Shown here in pieces: positions 27,641-41,000 of a stretch of DNA of 64,000 nucleotides. The stretch's first letter is position 1. Each line of letters begins with the position of its first letter. The position numbers and the translations under genes were made by a program. The notes under the pieces were generated by a model. That model did not search any database. It was not told the DNA's origin and saw nothing but the letters and a program-made list of their open reading frames with translations. Source of the stretch: Tubiluchus corallicola (Eukaryota > Priapulida > Priapulimorpha > Priapulimorphida > Tubiluchidae); the NCBI GenBank assembly GCA_030141605.1, contig JAQGDQ010000018.1:1090501-1154500 (forward strand), written 5' to 3'.

Positions 27641-28639
27641 GAAATGTGGAAGCACATCATTAATAACTTAATTGATAATCCACCTAGCTTAATTATTTGA
27701 GCAATGCCACTTCTTTAGTATAAGAATAATAATTACCTTGCTTACTATTGTATGGAAAAGTGCCAAGCAATTGCTGTAATTGCAAAGAAATTATTGTGGT
27801 TGTTTTTACTGTTGTAAAATGTCCTTTCTTGCCACGGGAGCATTAACACTGGATTCAGATTAAAACAAAATCAGGGAGATGTATTGACCTTTCTGCTTAG
27901 TGTCAACAAAGTTAATTATAACCATTATCTTTTTGATGCACTGACACATTCTATTGCAGCTCCTACTCTATTGTGAAAAATCCAGTTGAATAAAGGATAC
28001 TTACTACAGTGAACTTGGGGAATTTTCTCTTACTTGGTGTATTTCATAATATTGTTATTTCACGGTTACTTAGCTTTTAATTTATGCTGCACTGTCGTTG
28101 GGTGAACTTCTGAATATCGTTGGAACTTTGAAAGTGTGGAAAAACTTAATTTTTTATAGTTTCTCAGTCTTGCCTCTCTCACAGTCACTCACCTTTCTGC
28201 TTCTACTCCAGGCTAAAATTCAACCGTTTTGCCATTGGTTGTCATATCTCTGAATCTCTGTAAAGAATAGATAATTTTTAAACTGTACTGCAAATGTTGC
28301 AAGGCTTTTTGCGTATAATCATTGATCAATTCAATTCTTTTGTTATTTTGGTAAGTTTCCTCAAGCTTTGGCGCGAAATGACGCCTATTAACTATTTCGT
28401 ATTTTCAGCAAGTTCTATTATTAATTTTGTTCTGTCAGTAATATACCAGTTTTGCCTGCAGCAGCTGTAATTTTAGCAAAGAAGCCTGTCAATGTTCACA
28501 GCATCATGTCAGTGACACGAGTGTGCATCACTGGCTTCTAATAAATTAGTTGTGGAAACCACTAACACATGTTGTTGGGATACAAATGAGACACCCTGTT
28601 TTATCGCCCCTCATGTGGTCCAAACATTACACTCGGTGC

Positions 28640-28840
28640 TTCCTGTCCGGTTACACAAATGAATAAAGAAGTCTGGCACACCTAATTGGATCACGGCTGT
28701 CCCAAACCAGATGGAAAATGTGGTTTACGGTGGGATTTTGGTGGAACATATTGCATTGACAGCATCAACAAAGATGTTTCTATTCTTGTCTTCCTTGCGC
28801 GTGTTGTTGAAATAGCTTCTACATTCTTTGTTTCTGCTTT
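28640..28840 (+). pseudogene. Ty3-like reverse transcriptase relic
   Basis: Two overlapping frames give TPNWITAV and then PKPDGKCGLRWDF, followed by SINKDVSILVFLARVVEI. Order and spacing resemble the start of the Ty3-type reverse transcriptase (WATP.V.V, PKPDG..R.C.DF, then L.R.E.I). There is a frameshift and no neighbouring integrase, protease or LTR was seen. It is a short and tentative match. Confidence 0.4.
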
Positions 28841-31406
28841 TCCGAGAATGTTCATTATATTAGTGGTTCAGCATTAGCCTACATCACTGTGATGTATGAT
28901 ACCATGTAATGTGGTATCTTAAGTCTCGTTTGCCATAATGAAGCACAAGGTTTTTGTCAAGTCGCTTCCTACATCACAAAGAAGAAGAAATGCAAAATGA
29001 AAACTATTGCTGTAAATTAACCAACTTAAGCACCTTCTTTAAAAGAAATCAGGTAAACATTTAAAAGTGTCAGTCTTATGCATTAAATAGATTTGGGTGA
29101 AAGACATTCATTTTGGTCTTTTAATTAAAAGAGTACTTTGCTCTAGGAGATCAAATGAACGCATGACCACAAAATAACAAATGGCTTTGCAAAGCTTTTA
29201 GAAAACTTTAGTGATTCATCTGACATGAAAGCTATCTGTGATTTTTTATTGTACATTTTAAGATTACATACAATCTAACAGTCGATGGTTTTGTTATTGT
29301 AAATATAGTTTTCAGTGCCGCACTCTGTAAAGCTTTATTAAAGGAAAGTCTTTCTGATCTAATCAGCACTGGGCATTGATCTGCAGACCACCAGGCATTG
29401 ATCTACACGCAAATTTTCTAGGGATACGAAATTATTCCAATTAGAAGGCAATAATTGACTAGCTCGACTAAATAATTCATTGGATTATGAAACTGATGCC
29501 AGAGAGAGAAAGTTGATAAACACAGAGTCACTTCTGTATATAGTAAACCATAATGTACATTTTCGCTGCAGACCTTATCTTCTCTAACTGTAATTTTCAA
29601 ATCCTTGCTAAAACTAACTACCACTAATAAAAATCGTTATAAATAGTATAGTGTTACGTACGTTGCTACAATCGTAACGAAACTACTGCGTCTGTAAATC
29701 ACTGCGGGCAAGCTTTTGGCAAGATTTGGATACATGTATGGGAGATGCAGCTGCAGGTTGTGCAGCTTTGTACATCGGAAAGTTTTAAGACGAAATTAAA
29801 CATGGATTTCTGATTAGAGTACTCTTGAGGGGAAGATGTTTCTCTTCTAATAATACTTTTCTTCTAATAAACTGATCTTTTGTAGACACTTCGGCTGATA
29901 ATAGTCGTGAAACTTGCGTGAAATAAATTCAACAATGTAACAAAAACTTCTCTTAGTATACATTTCTGTCAGGTTGGTTTACATATATTGTCTCATCTTC
30001 ATCTGAGTAGTAATAGTATTATGCGCAAAATCTTTTTGATGATCCATGATCGCTCACTGTTTGCTTAATTCCAAGTTTTTAGTTAAACTTGTTCAAAAAG
30101 TTAATCAATCGAATTTATGTGACTTGAAGAGTAGAAAGCAAACTTCAATCAATGCTACCACAGATGTTTTGCTAACACTATCAAGTCTTTAACTTAATGG
30201 TGGCCCGCTTTTGTAGTCTTTTCTTGATAATATGGGTTTTTAAATTATTTTCGCTCTTTGTCAGTTTTTTTATCTCTGTCACTCCAGTTTGTAACCTTTT
30301 AGGTTAAAGTAGGTACTAGATTAAACTCGAAACTTTAAATGTGGATAATTGCATAGTAACAATACTGAAAATTGCTGTGTCCTGCTTTTCGCATTACAAT
30401 TGGTTTTGCTTTTGACACTTAAGGCCTTGTTGCATAATTATTGGTTGGTACGTACTGTACAACAGTATTTTGTACTGCTTTAACCGACAGTATTTCTAGT
30501 TATTACTCAGTATTGATTGGATAAATATTTATTTGCAAAGTATGCTTTTTAGAGAATTCATGGATGTTTTTCGTATTGCACTCTGAAGTGTTTATTTACA
30601 TGCAGAGGTATAATGTTCTACAATAAATCCGTTGTTAATATGTATGTTTTCCAGAGTGAGTTCAGACAATGTTATCAGATGATTAAATGTTAAGCTGCAA
30701 TAAGAGTTTATCACTATTGATATATTAATCGAAATATTTTACTTTAATAGCGTTTTTTTACATACGTTATTCATAATGTCAAAAACGCTAAAAAAAATTA
30801 TTAGCTCATAAAAGGCAATATGTAATTTGATTAGTAATTTCCTTGGGCTTTGACTAATTGGCTAACTCCTTTGCCAGGTGGCTGCCCGGCAGGGGAGGTG
30901 CATTCTAACTTATCATCGCCTATTGATACAATATTTGCCGGGATACCTTTGCCTAGTTTACGCGGAACTTTATTATCTTAGCACCTGTTTGACCACTGTG
31001 GTCTGGACTAGGGCTACCATTAATAGTAAGTGACTTCATTCACATACTGTTACTGTGGGCCTGTGGCAGCGTTCACAAAGGGATTGAGAGTAACCTGACA
31101 GTCTGACAGTGAGCCCTCATATCGTAAAAGGGGTGATGAGTCTTCGCTTGACTTGTCTTACCAGGCCATTAATCTGCCCTCTATTGCGGAATTCACGTTT
31201 ATTACATGCCAAAACACACGCGGCCTTGTTCGAGATCTCTGTCTGGAATCTGACTGCGTTCAGTGCGGCGCTTTCTTTCGACTGGACGTTAGATTGTGCG
31301 ATTTTTCGTTGAGTAAATTGCTGTAAGACAAGAACGATGGAACAGTGAACTTGTTAATGTTATATACGTTAAGTAAGGAACGAACATCTGTAGAAAACTA
31401 TAGTTA
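28841..31406. other. Intergenic DNA upstream of CAS
   Basis: No exon recognised. A relatively GC-rich stretch at about 31040-31300 precedes a candidate first exon of the CAS gene and could be its promoter or 5' UTR. Confidence 0.4.
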
Positions 31407-31472
31407 ATGGATTGCTGCGGAAACTGGATTTGTCTGCAAAACAGAGAAAATGAACACTATGTATGTGGGAAG
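31407..31472 (+). CDS. Candidate alternative first coding exon of the CAS gene
   Basis: A 22-codon open stretch starting with ATG (preceded two codons earlier by an in-frame TAG at 31401) and ending AAG at a strong donor, GTGAGT, in phase 0. This is the phase required by the SH3 exon at 41818. It would encode a cysteine-rich leader starting MDCCGNW. Vertebrate BCAR1 and NEDD9 do use several short alternative first exons, but nothing in the peptide itself proves the link. Confidence 0.3.
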
Positions 31473-34408
31473 GTGAGTACAATAATGCTCATGAAAAGTT
31501 GTTGCACTTACTTCATTGTAGTACTCATTGAATAATGAATATATTCATATTCATTACAAACGTTTTATATAATCAACATCATTTTGTTGCTGTGAATGGT
31601 TATAGATATTTTTGACAATTTAAATATTTAAAAACATTGTAAAGTGTTGGGTAATAAGTCTACTTACATAGATATGAATAAACTTTTCATGTTTGAGATT
31701 TTGATATCTTCCGCAATATGTTAGAAAGAGACCGTTAAACTACAATTTTATGCTGGGTTGTAATTGTAACGTGTTATATCGTGATTGGGGATACAACACT
31801 GTTTTATGCAACACTGTTATACAACACTGTTAGAAAGAGACCGTTAAACTACAATTTTATGCTGGGTTGTAATTGTAACGTGTTATATCGTGATTGGGGA
31901 TACAACACTGTTTAACGTAATTACTGAATGGGCCATTTTCAATAATATTATTTCTTTATTGGCTAGGGCTACAGTCGCTACACGTATACGTGTTGTATTC
32001 CTAACTTGTGGAATATTAATTAAAAGGATGAGGCAGGTTGTCTAAATGAGAGAACTATGACGAGGACCAGTAACTGAGGTACTTAGGAACCCCCTAAGAT
32101 ATCACTTGTCCGAGCGACAAGCGAATTTGATGAGTAACTGGACTCTGCAAGCAAGAGACTTGCCAAGAGTTTGTATTTGCGAACGCCGATTGGATCCACT
32201 GAAATCATAATAACATTTTAATAGTGTATTGATTAGGTATAAAATTGTTGTTGTGGTAACTCGATTCACTTCAGCTGGATTTACCTGTGAAAAAGCAATC
32301 CAATAAAAACTTGTTCTTCGTTTAGAATTTTCTATAAAGCAATGTTAAGCAAACATGGGTTTGCTTTGCCCCAAAAACAGAAACTTCTGAACTGTAGAAC
32401 TGTTTGTGTTGACACAGCGTTTTCCAATGTAAATGAAATTGCTCGCATCGTATCATTTTAAAATTATTAACAAAGGGTTGAATTTGAACATGTGTTTCTA
32501 AACAGAGCAAGTACATGTATTGCAAGCATGTTTGTCGAAGGTAATGCCACTACAAGGATGATAATTTGTTTGGAATTGAAAAATAGATTCTTTAAAATTT
32601 AAAATGTTGTCTCTAGTCATCGTCACGTATCATACTCGTTTGTTTTTAATCACGTATCAAATCTTGCATTAATTCATTTGTATGTTGGTTCAGTGTTGGT
32701 TGGTTAATGCATGTATTTAGTGACAATTTTAGTTTTACTCTTTCGTTCATTTACCTATTCATTCGGTCACAGTTTTCACAATCACTTTTTCATTCACTCT
32801 TTTCTTACTTTGTTCTTTTGCTTTTTCATTTTCTTCTTTGCTTTATTCATCACTTCATTCATTCATCCATTTGTTGATTAACTCATTAACTCTTCAGTAA
32901 TTATTAATTAATTCCATTTTAGGAGCATTTTCTCATTGATCTGTTTGAGTTCGAATTTTGACTTAGAATTTGGTTATTCCTGTACAAAACTCATATTTTG
33001 AAAAATGCAACTGTACTCTTTTTGATTAGTAGTCAAAGAACGGGCGTCCAAGTTTAGTTGAAGAAAAAGTGTCGGTTTTTTCCTTCACTTCTCATTGTAT
33101 GTAAAATTAATCGTTTTTAATATAAAACGTCAAAGTAATTTAATGCTAAGTTAATCAAGATAAGGTTTGTATTAGGGGTTTCCAACGCAAGTTTTTGCTG
33201 AACCCGAGGTTATCTTAAGGAAATTAGAAATTCCAGCCTTGATATGGAAAGTTGTGTTTTTGTTTATGATTGTAATCACTATTGCAGTAACATAATACAT
33301 GAGTCTTTTGATACATTGCTGGTATTCGGTAATTACACGTAATTAGATCTGTTCTTGAAAAAGATAAACCGCTTGTGAGCAGAGTAGCAAAATTTTGAAG
33401 AGAGTTTACTGATTAGAAGATTAACTAGTCAACTATGTCACGGAAAAGTGAGACTCTGGCATTGCGAGGACACTGTACAGTGTACTCTTCTCTCACGAGA
33501 ATGTTTTGATTATTTATCTCGGGTGTCAGGTTCGAGGCTTTACTTTCTTGCTGGATTGTTTGTTTTTAACGGAAACTTTGAATTTGTGAGTGTGAGAAAG
33601 TCATGATGTGATTTGTTTGCACTGGCCCATCTTTGAGTTTCTCTGCAGGAAACTCTGGTTAAGTTGTAAACACCGCTTGTTGCACGGTTACTGTCTTGTG
33701 TTAAATAAATGCGGTCTAATTATATTGGTCAGCAAAATTTCATTAAGCGATAAGAGAGGGTTTGTTGGTAGAATACCGCATTTTATTTATGAACGTTCAT
33801 CAGAAAGATAGATATAAATCGCGCAGTTCCGTGCCCTCACACGAGTGCTTCATCACGACTTTCAGCAAGTTTTAATTTGTCAGTTTAAGTAATAAACTAG
33901 TTTTTCATTTAATAACGTTAAGTGAAGATTAGCTGTAGAAATATTGGGAACATGTACGGTGACTGATTAATCGAATTGTAGTTAGAAAGATAGTCATTAA
34001 AATTTAATCACCACTTGCGTACTTTCATCACATTTGGCAAATGATTCCCAGTTAAACAGATGGTTTAAATTGTTCTAAGGCTGAGATCTCTGAAACTCAC
34101 TAGTGTTAATGTTATATGTGCACAAGTGTTGTAGAACCTTCACACGTACTAGTTTCTACAAAACGACTTTTCCTTCATGATAAATGAATTGGTCCGTATT
34201 GATGTTGTTTCCGTCTGTAAACTCTCAACTTTGATGGACGTCACGGGTGTGTGCCATATTGCAGACGGCCCATGAAGCGGTGTATGTGATCCGTCTTGGA
34301 CTTTAGCATGCTGAATGTTTAAATACATTTTCAACATGGCTCGCTGCGTGAAACGTGTATTAGTTGTTTGGTGAAAGAAAAACGTTTCATAAAGAACTTA
34401 CAAACAGA
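31473..34408. other. Between candidate CAS first exons, no other gene
   Basis: Apart from the 85-bp duplication, AT-rich and without a recognised exon. A 14-bp palindrome ACACTGTACAGTGT lies at 33469-33482. A 12-codon upstream open frame (34336-34374) precedes the exon at 34409. Confidence 0.45.
31720..31913 (+). repeat. Tandem duplication of 85 bp
   Basis: Positions 31720-31804 and 31829-31913 are identical as read by eye, at a period of 109 bp. The 24-bp spacer itself repeats the end of the unit (CAACACTGTT) twice. Identity this high implies a recent event. Confidence 0.92.
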
Positions 34409-35057
34409 ATGGTGAAAACTTTTAAGGTACGTTATGATGTCCTATAACGGGAACTTTGTTAATAAGTGGAGATTTTTGTGTGTATTGACTTAGTTCAGAT
34501 AGTAAAGCTCAACTCTATAATTCAAGTGTATTCAATGTAATTTCAGATGGTGTTATTTGTGTTGTAGCGTAGTGATAACCTGACGCGAAAGCTTATTGAC
34601 TACCCGTGTAAGCCAGACTCTGTGTTTACTCAAAAAATCACAAATTGTTATAGTTAGCCTAACGAAGTGGGCAACTAGCGAATTATCGGTTCTGTCTGTC
34701 TGTCTGTCTGTTGCCAATTTTTGTTGGCCGAGGTGTAATCTAGAAAGTTAGCACTTGGCACAGTATTGATGAAGGCCGGAGCCTATTAATTTTTTAGTCA
34801 ACTGGCGCAGATTTTATTTTTTTACAATTTTTTTCAAGGTTCGTATAAAAGAAATTCTGCATAACGTAATATGCCCACTGTCCTTGTGTACGCGATCTTT
34901 AAACACCTGTGGCAGTTAAACGATTAGTGGTTCATTAGCAGGAACAACAATCAGCAACCTATGTTAAACCTGCAAAAAATACATTTTGCAGTAGTCTCTA
35001 AAAATTCTTCATGTACGTTGATCTCGTTGTCCATCGATGTTTCTCTAGTTTTTAATG

Positions 35058-35089
<32 letters not shown>

Positions 35090-38000
35090 CTGTTAAGCTT
35101 TTTATGGGGTTAAGGCTGTAATGTTTTGTTGGAATTTGATAAACATGAGCAAGCTATCCTACTGAAAATATAATAGAAAATTGAGCAAACAGAAAATACG
35201 AATTGATTTTTGTACCTTTGTACTAAAATTAAGAACAAGAAAAGAGTTTCCAAGTTAGCAAAATTTATGTACGGCTACATTTACACTTCTAATGCTTCGA
35301 TTTTTTAAACACGTTTTTATGCTGCTTTAGTTTCAAGAAATTATCTAGAATTGCAGGTAATGACTAAAGTTTACAATTGCCCATAACAAGAAATTAGGGT
35401 TAGTATTAGGATTAGGGTTAGTGTAAGGGTATTTAAATTGTGTGGAGAATTGGAAACTCCTTCCCAGGTAATAGTTAATGAAATTATATTAGAGCAGTAA
35501 AGATGTGTCTATAAAAGTTTTTATCATAGCTGTTGTTTTAGCGACGTTAATCCCAGAAATAACTGCATCAAAAATGAATGGTGTGAGGGTCTTGCCGGTC
35601 CATTTTAAATCACTATATATTGAGCTTGAGAACTAGTGCTGCACCCAAATTTAAGTCTTTCGTTCTCGCATGTTCACTAACGCATACGCTGCTCACGTTT
35701 TGAAAAAGAAATGAGAATGTATGATCTTTTAATTGTGAATTGGAAACTGGGATTTTCGTTTTGCCGCTGGCAATCATATGGGTGGAGTTGACGCTTTAGC
35801 CTTTATTATTGTTGTTCATATTACGTGTGCGTGTTATAATATAATGTACTGTTTCTAATTCTATGCATTTGGAATAACAAGTGTAATAAATCTATAAATT
35901 TATCTGATGTTATACCATTTAGAATATGTCATTTAAATGCATGGCATGATTGAAGTGATACTTTTGTTAAGTAAAGTGAAATGTTCGGTTCTCTTCCTTT
36001 TGCCCTATAGTAGAGCTGAGCAGCAGGTTTTATCTTGGAAGTTCAATTACCTAATGATAAATGGCATTCGCCCGTTTATTGGCTTTGGTTGAAAATTATT
36101 ACGCCCGTTGTGTTAAATTTAACCATAAACTAGCTGTATAAACGGGTGGCTATAATTAGCAAAGAACAAATGTTATCATTGTGAATTACTTTTCTTCACT
36201 TTTCTTAGGTATGAAATGTGATTGTGATTTGTAAAGCGTGAAACTCGTTGTCACCTATAAAATCAAAAATCCTCTATTTTTGTGCAACGCGCTTCCGAGA
36301 TGCAGGTGCTAGTGTCACTAACTAACCTGTACCTCTCTGTTCACATGTGGTTCAGTTGTGATGTAGCACACACGTTAGAGAACGCATGCGTGAGCACAAC
36401 AGTAAACTTGGACTTTGAATCAATTTTTAGAGTTAAAATTTGCAGAGATTTGTGTATCACACTGTACTTCAGTGTCGCACTAGTACGGAGTTCATAGTAG
36501 CAATTTTCTCTTGCAAACAGGTGCAACACTCTCACGGAATTTTCTGCAGTTGAAAATTATGTTTAGTTGTATGTTATCACTAGCTTGGTTCGCCCGCCTT
36601 TAATTAATTTTTTCTACTATTATTTAATTATCAGAAACACTTTGGTATCATTATAGGTGTTAAAATGTTTACTTTTAGTTCAAAATGAGCAGAACAACCA
36701 AAAAGTCATCCCGTTCTTCTTTACGGTATTTTATCGTAAATGTGACCCGGAAAGTTTTCCGCTGCAATCTTTAGGTCGCAACAGGGGCCCACTGGACATT
36801 TAATAATTTTGGCTTTTGTAGAATCTTGTATGCGTTCCATTCTGTATAAATCTCTTGACAGTTAATTCAAGTTTCATCACATAATATATAATACTTAATA
36901 GTATAATGCTTATCCAAACTTCAAAAGTACCTGCGCTTCATAAATATAATGCATGTGAATATAATAGCAATTATGCATTATGTAATTTTATTCGCCGTGT
37001 CACTGACATTGTAAAATTTCTCTATGGCCAATCAATAAAAGCCTCTAGTCTTTCTCTTATTTGCTGGCTGCCTCTCCAGTCATTGGCTGTTTAATCAATA
37101 TTTTGCCTGCGAGGCATAGCTTGATGGCAATGCTTAGGTGGAGCTCCATATAACGTGTGTGAATTCTCTTCCTCTCAAGTATCTCCGGACATGATGTACT
37201 AACAGTGTTCATTTGACGATGTGAAAAACTGAATGGTGCTATTCTGGCACTTAATGCCGCTTAGTCATTGTAGTAGTTGTTTTGTGTTAGGTTGATGTAC
37301 ACGCTGCGTTTTTATATGGGATTGTGCTCCATTTTTATCAAAATGCAGGGTAATATGATGCTGCTGTACTAATGGTACGTAAGGGTTGTTATAAACGAAA
37401 AACTTGCACCTTCATAACTATGAACCTTACAGTTTTTGGTTATTTTTAGCTTCGGAACTGCAGAAATTTGAAGCTCAAATATTTTTGTACTTGTACAAAC
37501 GAAGTGTCGTGTTATCAAAAATTTGATAGCTAGAACTAAAACTTTCAAAGTAGAGTATCTGAATTGTGCTTATAATTCGTTTGGAGGCTAGACTTTAGAC
37601 GCTATAAAACTATACAGCTGGGTGACGTTTTTATATACTTCAGCCGACAGGAGGGCGTATGCCCTCCAGAAAGGTTTAAATGCAGTAGTAAACATTAATA
37701 TATATATATATATATGATGTATATATATTAGCCAACGATGCTTACTACCGCATTTAAAACTTTCTACGCGCTTCTGTCGGCTGAAGTATATATATAAAAA
37801 CGTCGCCAATATGAGTGCATGAAATTATTATCTGTGGTTTCTTTGTCGATGCTTTCACGCAGGAAGCTCACATATCCATAGTTTTATGGTACCGGTTTTA
37901 GGGTGTGTTAATTAATAAAATAACTTTTCGATTTGCATTTGTGGTAAAGGTATTTTATTAACTAGCCGCGCTGAGTAACAGATAGATTTTATAACCGGTA

Positions 38001-41000
38001 TAATTACACATTTTCCCCTAACAGGATTGAAGACTAAAATCAGTAATGAATCCACTGATGATAAATGGAAAAAATAATATTATTTGCGTTATTTAAGGGC
38101 AGCGTAGCACTTGTGCATTTTGTTGCAGCAGTACCCTAGAAAAATTTGGATATTATAGTGGATGATCCATTTTGCATAAGCAATGCATTTTCCTGCAAAC
38201 TTCAAAAAATGCCAGTCTTAAAGTGCTTTCAAACCTTTTTGCAACTTTCACCGAGTTTCTCACCTTCACAGACTATTACTTCAATCGAGCTGCTGTGCGT
38301 TTTGCAGTAATAAATGTGTGGAAAATTGGGTAACTATGGCAACCGAACGTCCGGAATTTTGAGTTTAACGCCGTGAAACTCATAAGGGAAAAAGCTATTA
38401 AAAGCACAAGTCACTCGTGCGCCATGGCTTTATGTTATCCCTCCGGGGATTCGTTGCTTTGTTCCCCGTCTGCACATGTTTAAGCATAAAAGCGGTCCTT
38501 TGTTTTCGCTGGGCGCTTGTACGTTTTTTCGTTGATGATACCAGCTTAGGAAAAAATCACAACATGGCATTCCAGCCATACCCTGCACGCCATCAATCAA
38601 CCAGTCATCTGGAGTAAATTTTCTAATAATTTTTTTCTGACGAGTTTTGGTCACTTGAGCTGTAGGAGCTCCGCAAAAATATTCCCTAGAGCGAAGTTAC
38701 GTGAATGGAGATCGCCACGTGCATTTGTAAGTTTGTAGAAATTTATTTGTGGAAAACTACGATTGCCATATTGTTGCAGTTTTTATTACTTGGATTATTG
38801 GAACTTGTTTATGCTGCTAGGGTTGCATCAAGAGGCCCGAACAGTGTTGCGAGTTCATGGTATTGCTTTTGCTGTTGCTGAAATAATTTTCAATTCATCA
38901 CTAGGGGTGATCCCGATCCCGACTCCCGAACTTTTCTCAAGTGCCGAACCCCGTTCCCAAACATCCAATTGCGCTCCAATAAAACGTCTTGTAAGCACGT
39001 AGTTTAAATGATTTATCTTTTTACGGCCTATATAGATTGTATCATTAGCAAACAATCGCATATCAGACTGAATACCACTAGTTATGTCGTTAGTGAATAT
39101 CAAAAAAAGAAGAAGACTTAAAATAGATCCTTGTGATATACCAGCAGTCCAACATACAGGTACTTCAAATCAGATGAAAAACGTACAGATTGTTTCCTTT
39201 CCTATGGACATTTTTAACTTCTTAGCAAAGAGATTTCCGTTATGTTTACTATACATTTACGTAGGGTATTTTGTGCATACAACATCCCTCAACGAGGCAA
39301 ATTTCTGTGGATAGCATTGTAGATATCGACAGTAAGAACCAGTATTGAACTCAGCAGTCACCGATCTATTCACTGTGGCCAGACTTATCATTGCCAAACT
39401 TTGGTCACTAGGCCCACACTGGCCACGCAGCAACCATTTGCCTATTCTCCTCCCTTAGCTGATTATTATTGTTTTCCTTACATGCACTGAAAAGTACAAT
39501 ATCAACTTCACTGAAGCAGACTGCTTCTGCTCTCTATTTTGAAAGTGCCTAAACTGGCTTTAGTACATGCATAGCTATTTAAGCATATTGATAAGGGATG
39601 TACATAAAAGCACCTGCCAGGCATGGACCATATAAGGCACATGTCACAAGAAGTCTAACTATTTAAATATTAAAGATGTGCATAAATGACAGCGGCTCTG
39701 TAGAGTTCACATGTCTGTGTAATCTGCTGTTGCTGTTCACTGTGCATCCTTTGAGCTTGCTCTTGGTTACTGATATTTCTTCCAGATTTTTTTTTGTTTT
39801 TCTTTCAGTTTGATTTACAAGAATAATAAAAAACAGCTCAGCATGTAAGTGAACAGTCTCTGTGGATGCTTCTGGTTGTACCACGGTCCATATAAGATTA
39901 CTAGTAAATTCTAGACCATAGTGTCGTTTCTTAACTGAACGCCACTATTTTGTTTTCTCGGCGTAGATATATAAAGTAATGGCAAAATGAGTTGACTTAC
40001 ACCAGTGGATGAAGAGTTAGTTACCACTACCAGTAAAAGCGGGGAATTAAAAGGTCCGAGTCATCTCATGACCTGTAAGAAAGATAGAACAAAATAGTAA
40101 ATCCTACATTACTCTGGTTGTGCAATGATCTGTTTGTCGGTGACAGTTTAAAATAACATTAAAAGTAAAGCTAAACGCCTGTAGGAATTTAAGAAACAGC
40201 AACAATTATTAAAATGGAATGAGATTTGTAAACCACAATGGCCTAACAGTAACATATTTTTGTTAAGTTGTTCCTTTTTTTAAAAAAGTTCCACCTCCAT
40301 TCCTGACAGAACAATTTGCTCCAAGCCTCTAACGGTTGAATGAAGTTTTCTTATAGACTATCGACTTTTGGAAGATGAAAGATTTAGGCCTACCCATAAT
40401 GAATACATGTATAGAAAACCTTTTGCGTACGTCATCTATTGTTAGTATAGGCACGTTAGGTAGCTTGCCGTGTTTTACGGCACATAGCTGCGTGTGTATA
40501 TTCAGAAATTGTGTTTATAAATCTAAGTTGTACGAATTTTGCTTAACTCTTTCGTTCTGTGTAAAAACAAAAAGTCAGTAATTATATATACAGCACATTA
40601 TGTTGTAGGAACTCCAAACAACACAGTTCTGACCGATGAAGTGTTTTCTGATTCTAATTCTTCCGACTTCTTCATTCTGTGTATGCGTGAATGATCTAAA
40701 TTCATTAAACTATATTGACGATAATATGAAAAGTAAAGAAGACACTGTGATGTTAGAAAACTTTGGTCTTGTTTTAACAGTAATAACAACGCAATGATAT
40801 AGAAAAGTCAAATAAAAAAAATCAGGTATGCTGCATGCACCAGTTAATGTAATTATTATCTAATAAAAAATCTTGGAATGAACATTCCAAAACACTGGAA
40901 ACTGCTTCGATTTTGTGATCATTTTCAGCAAGACAAATATTCCACACAATAACGATGAAACTGTGTGGGAGATGTACGCGTTGTATGTGCATATTGCGAT

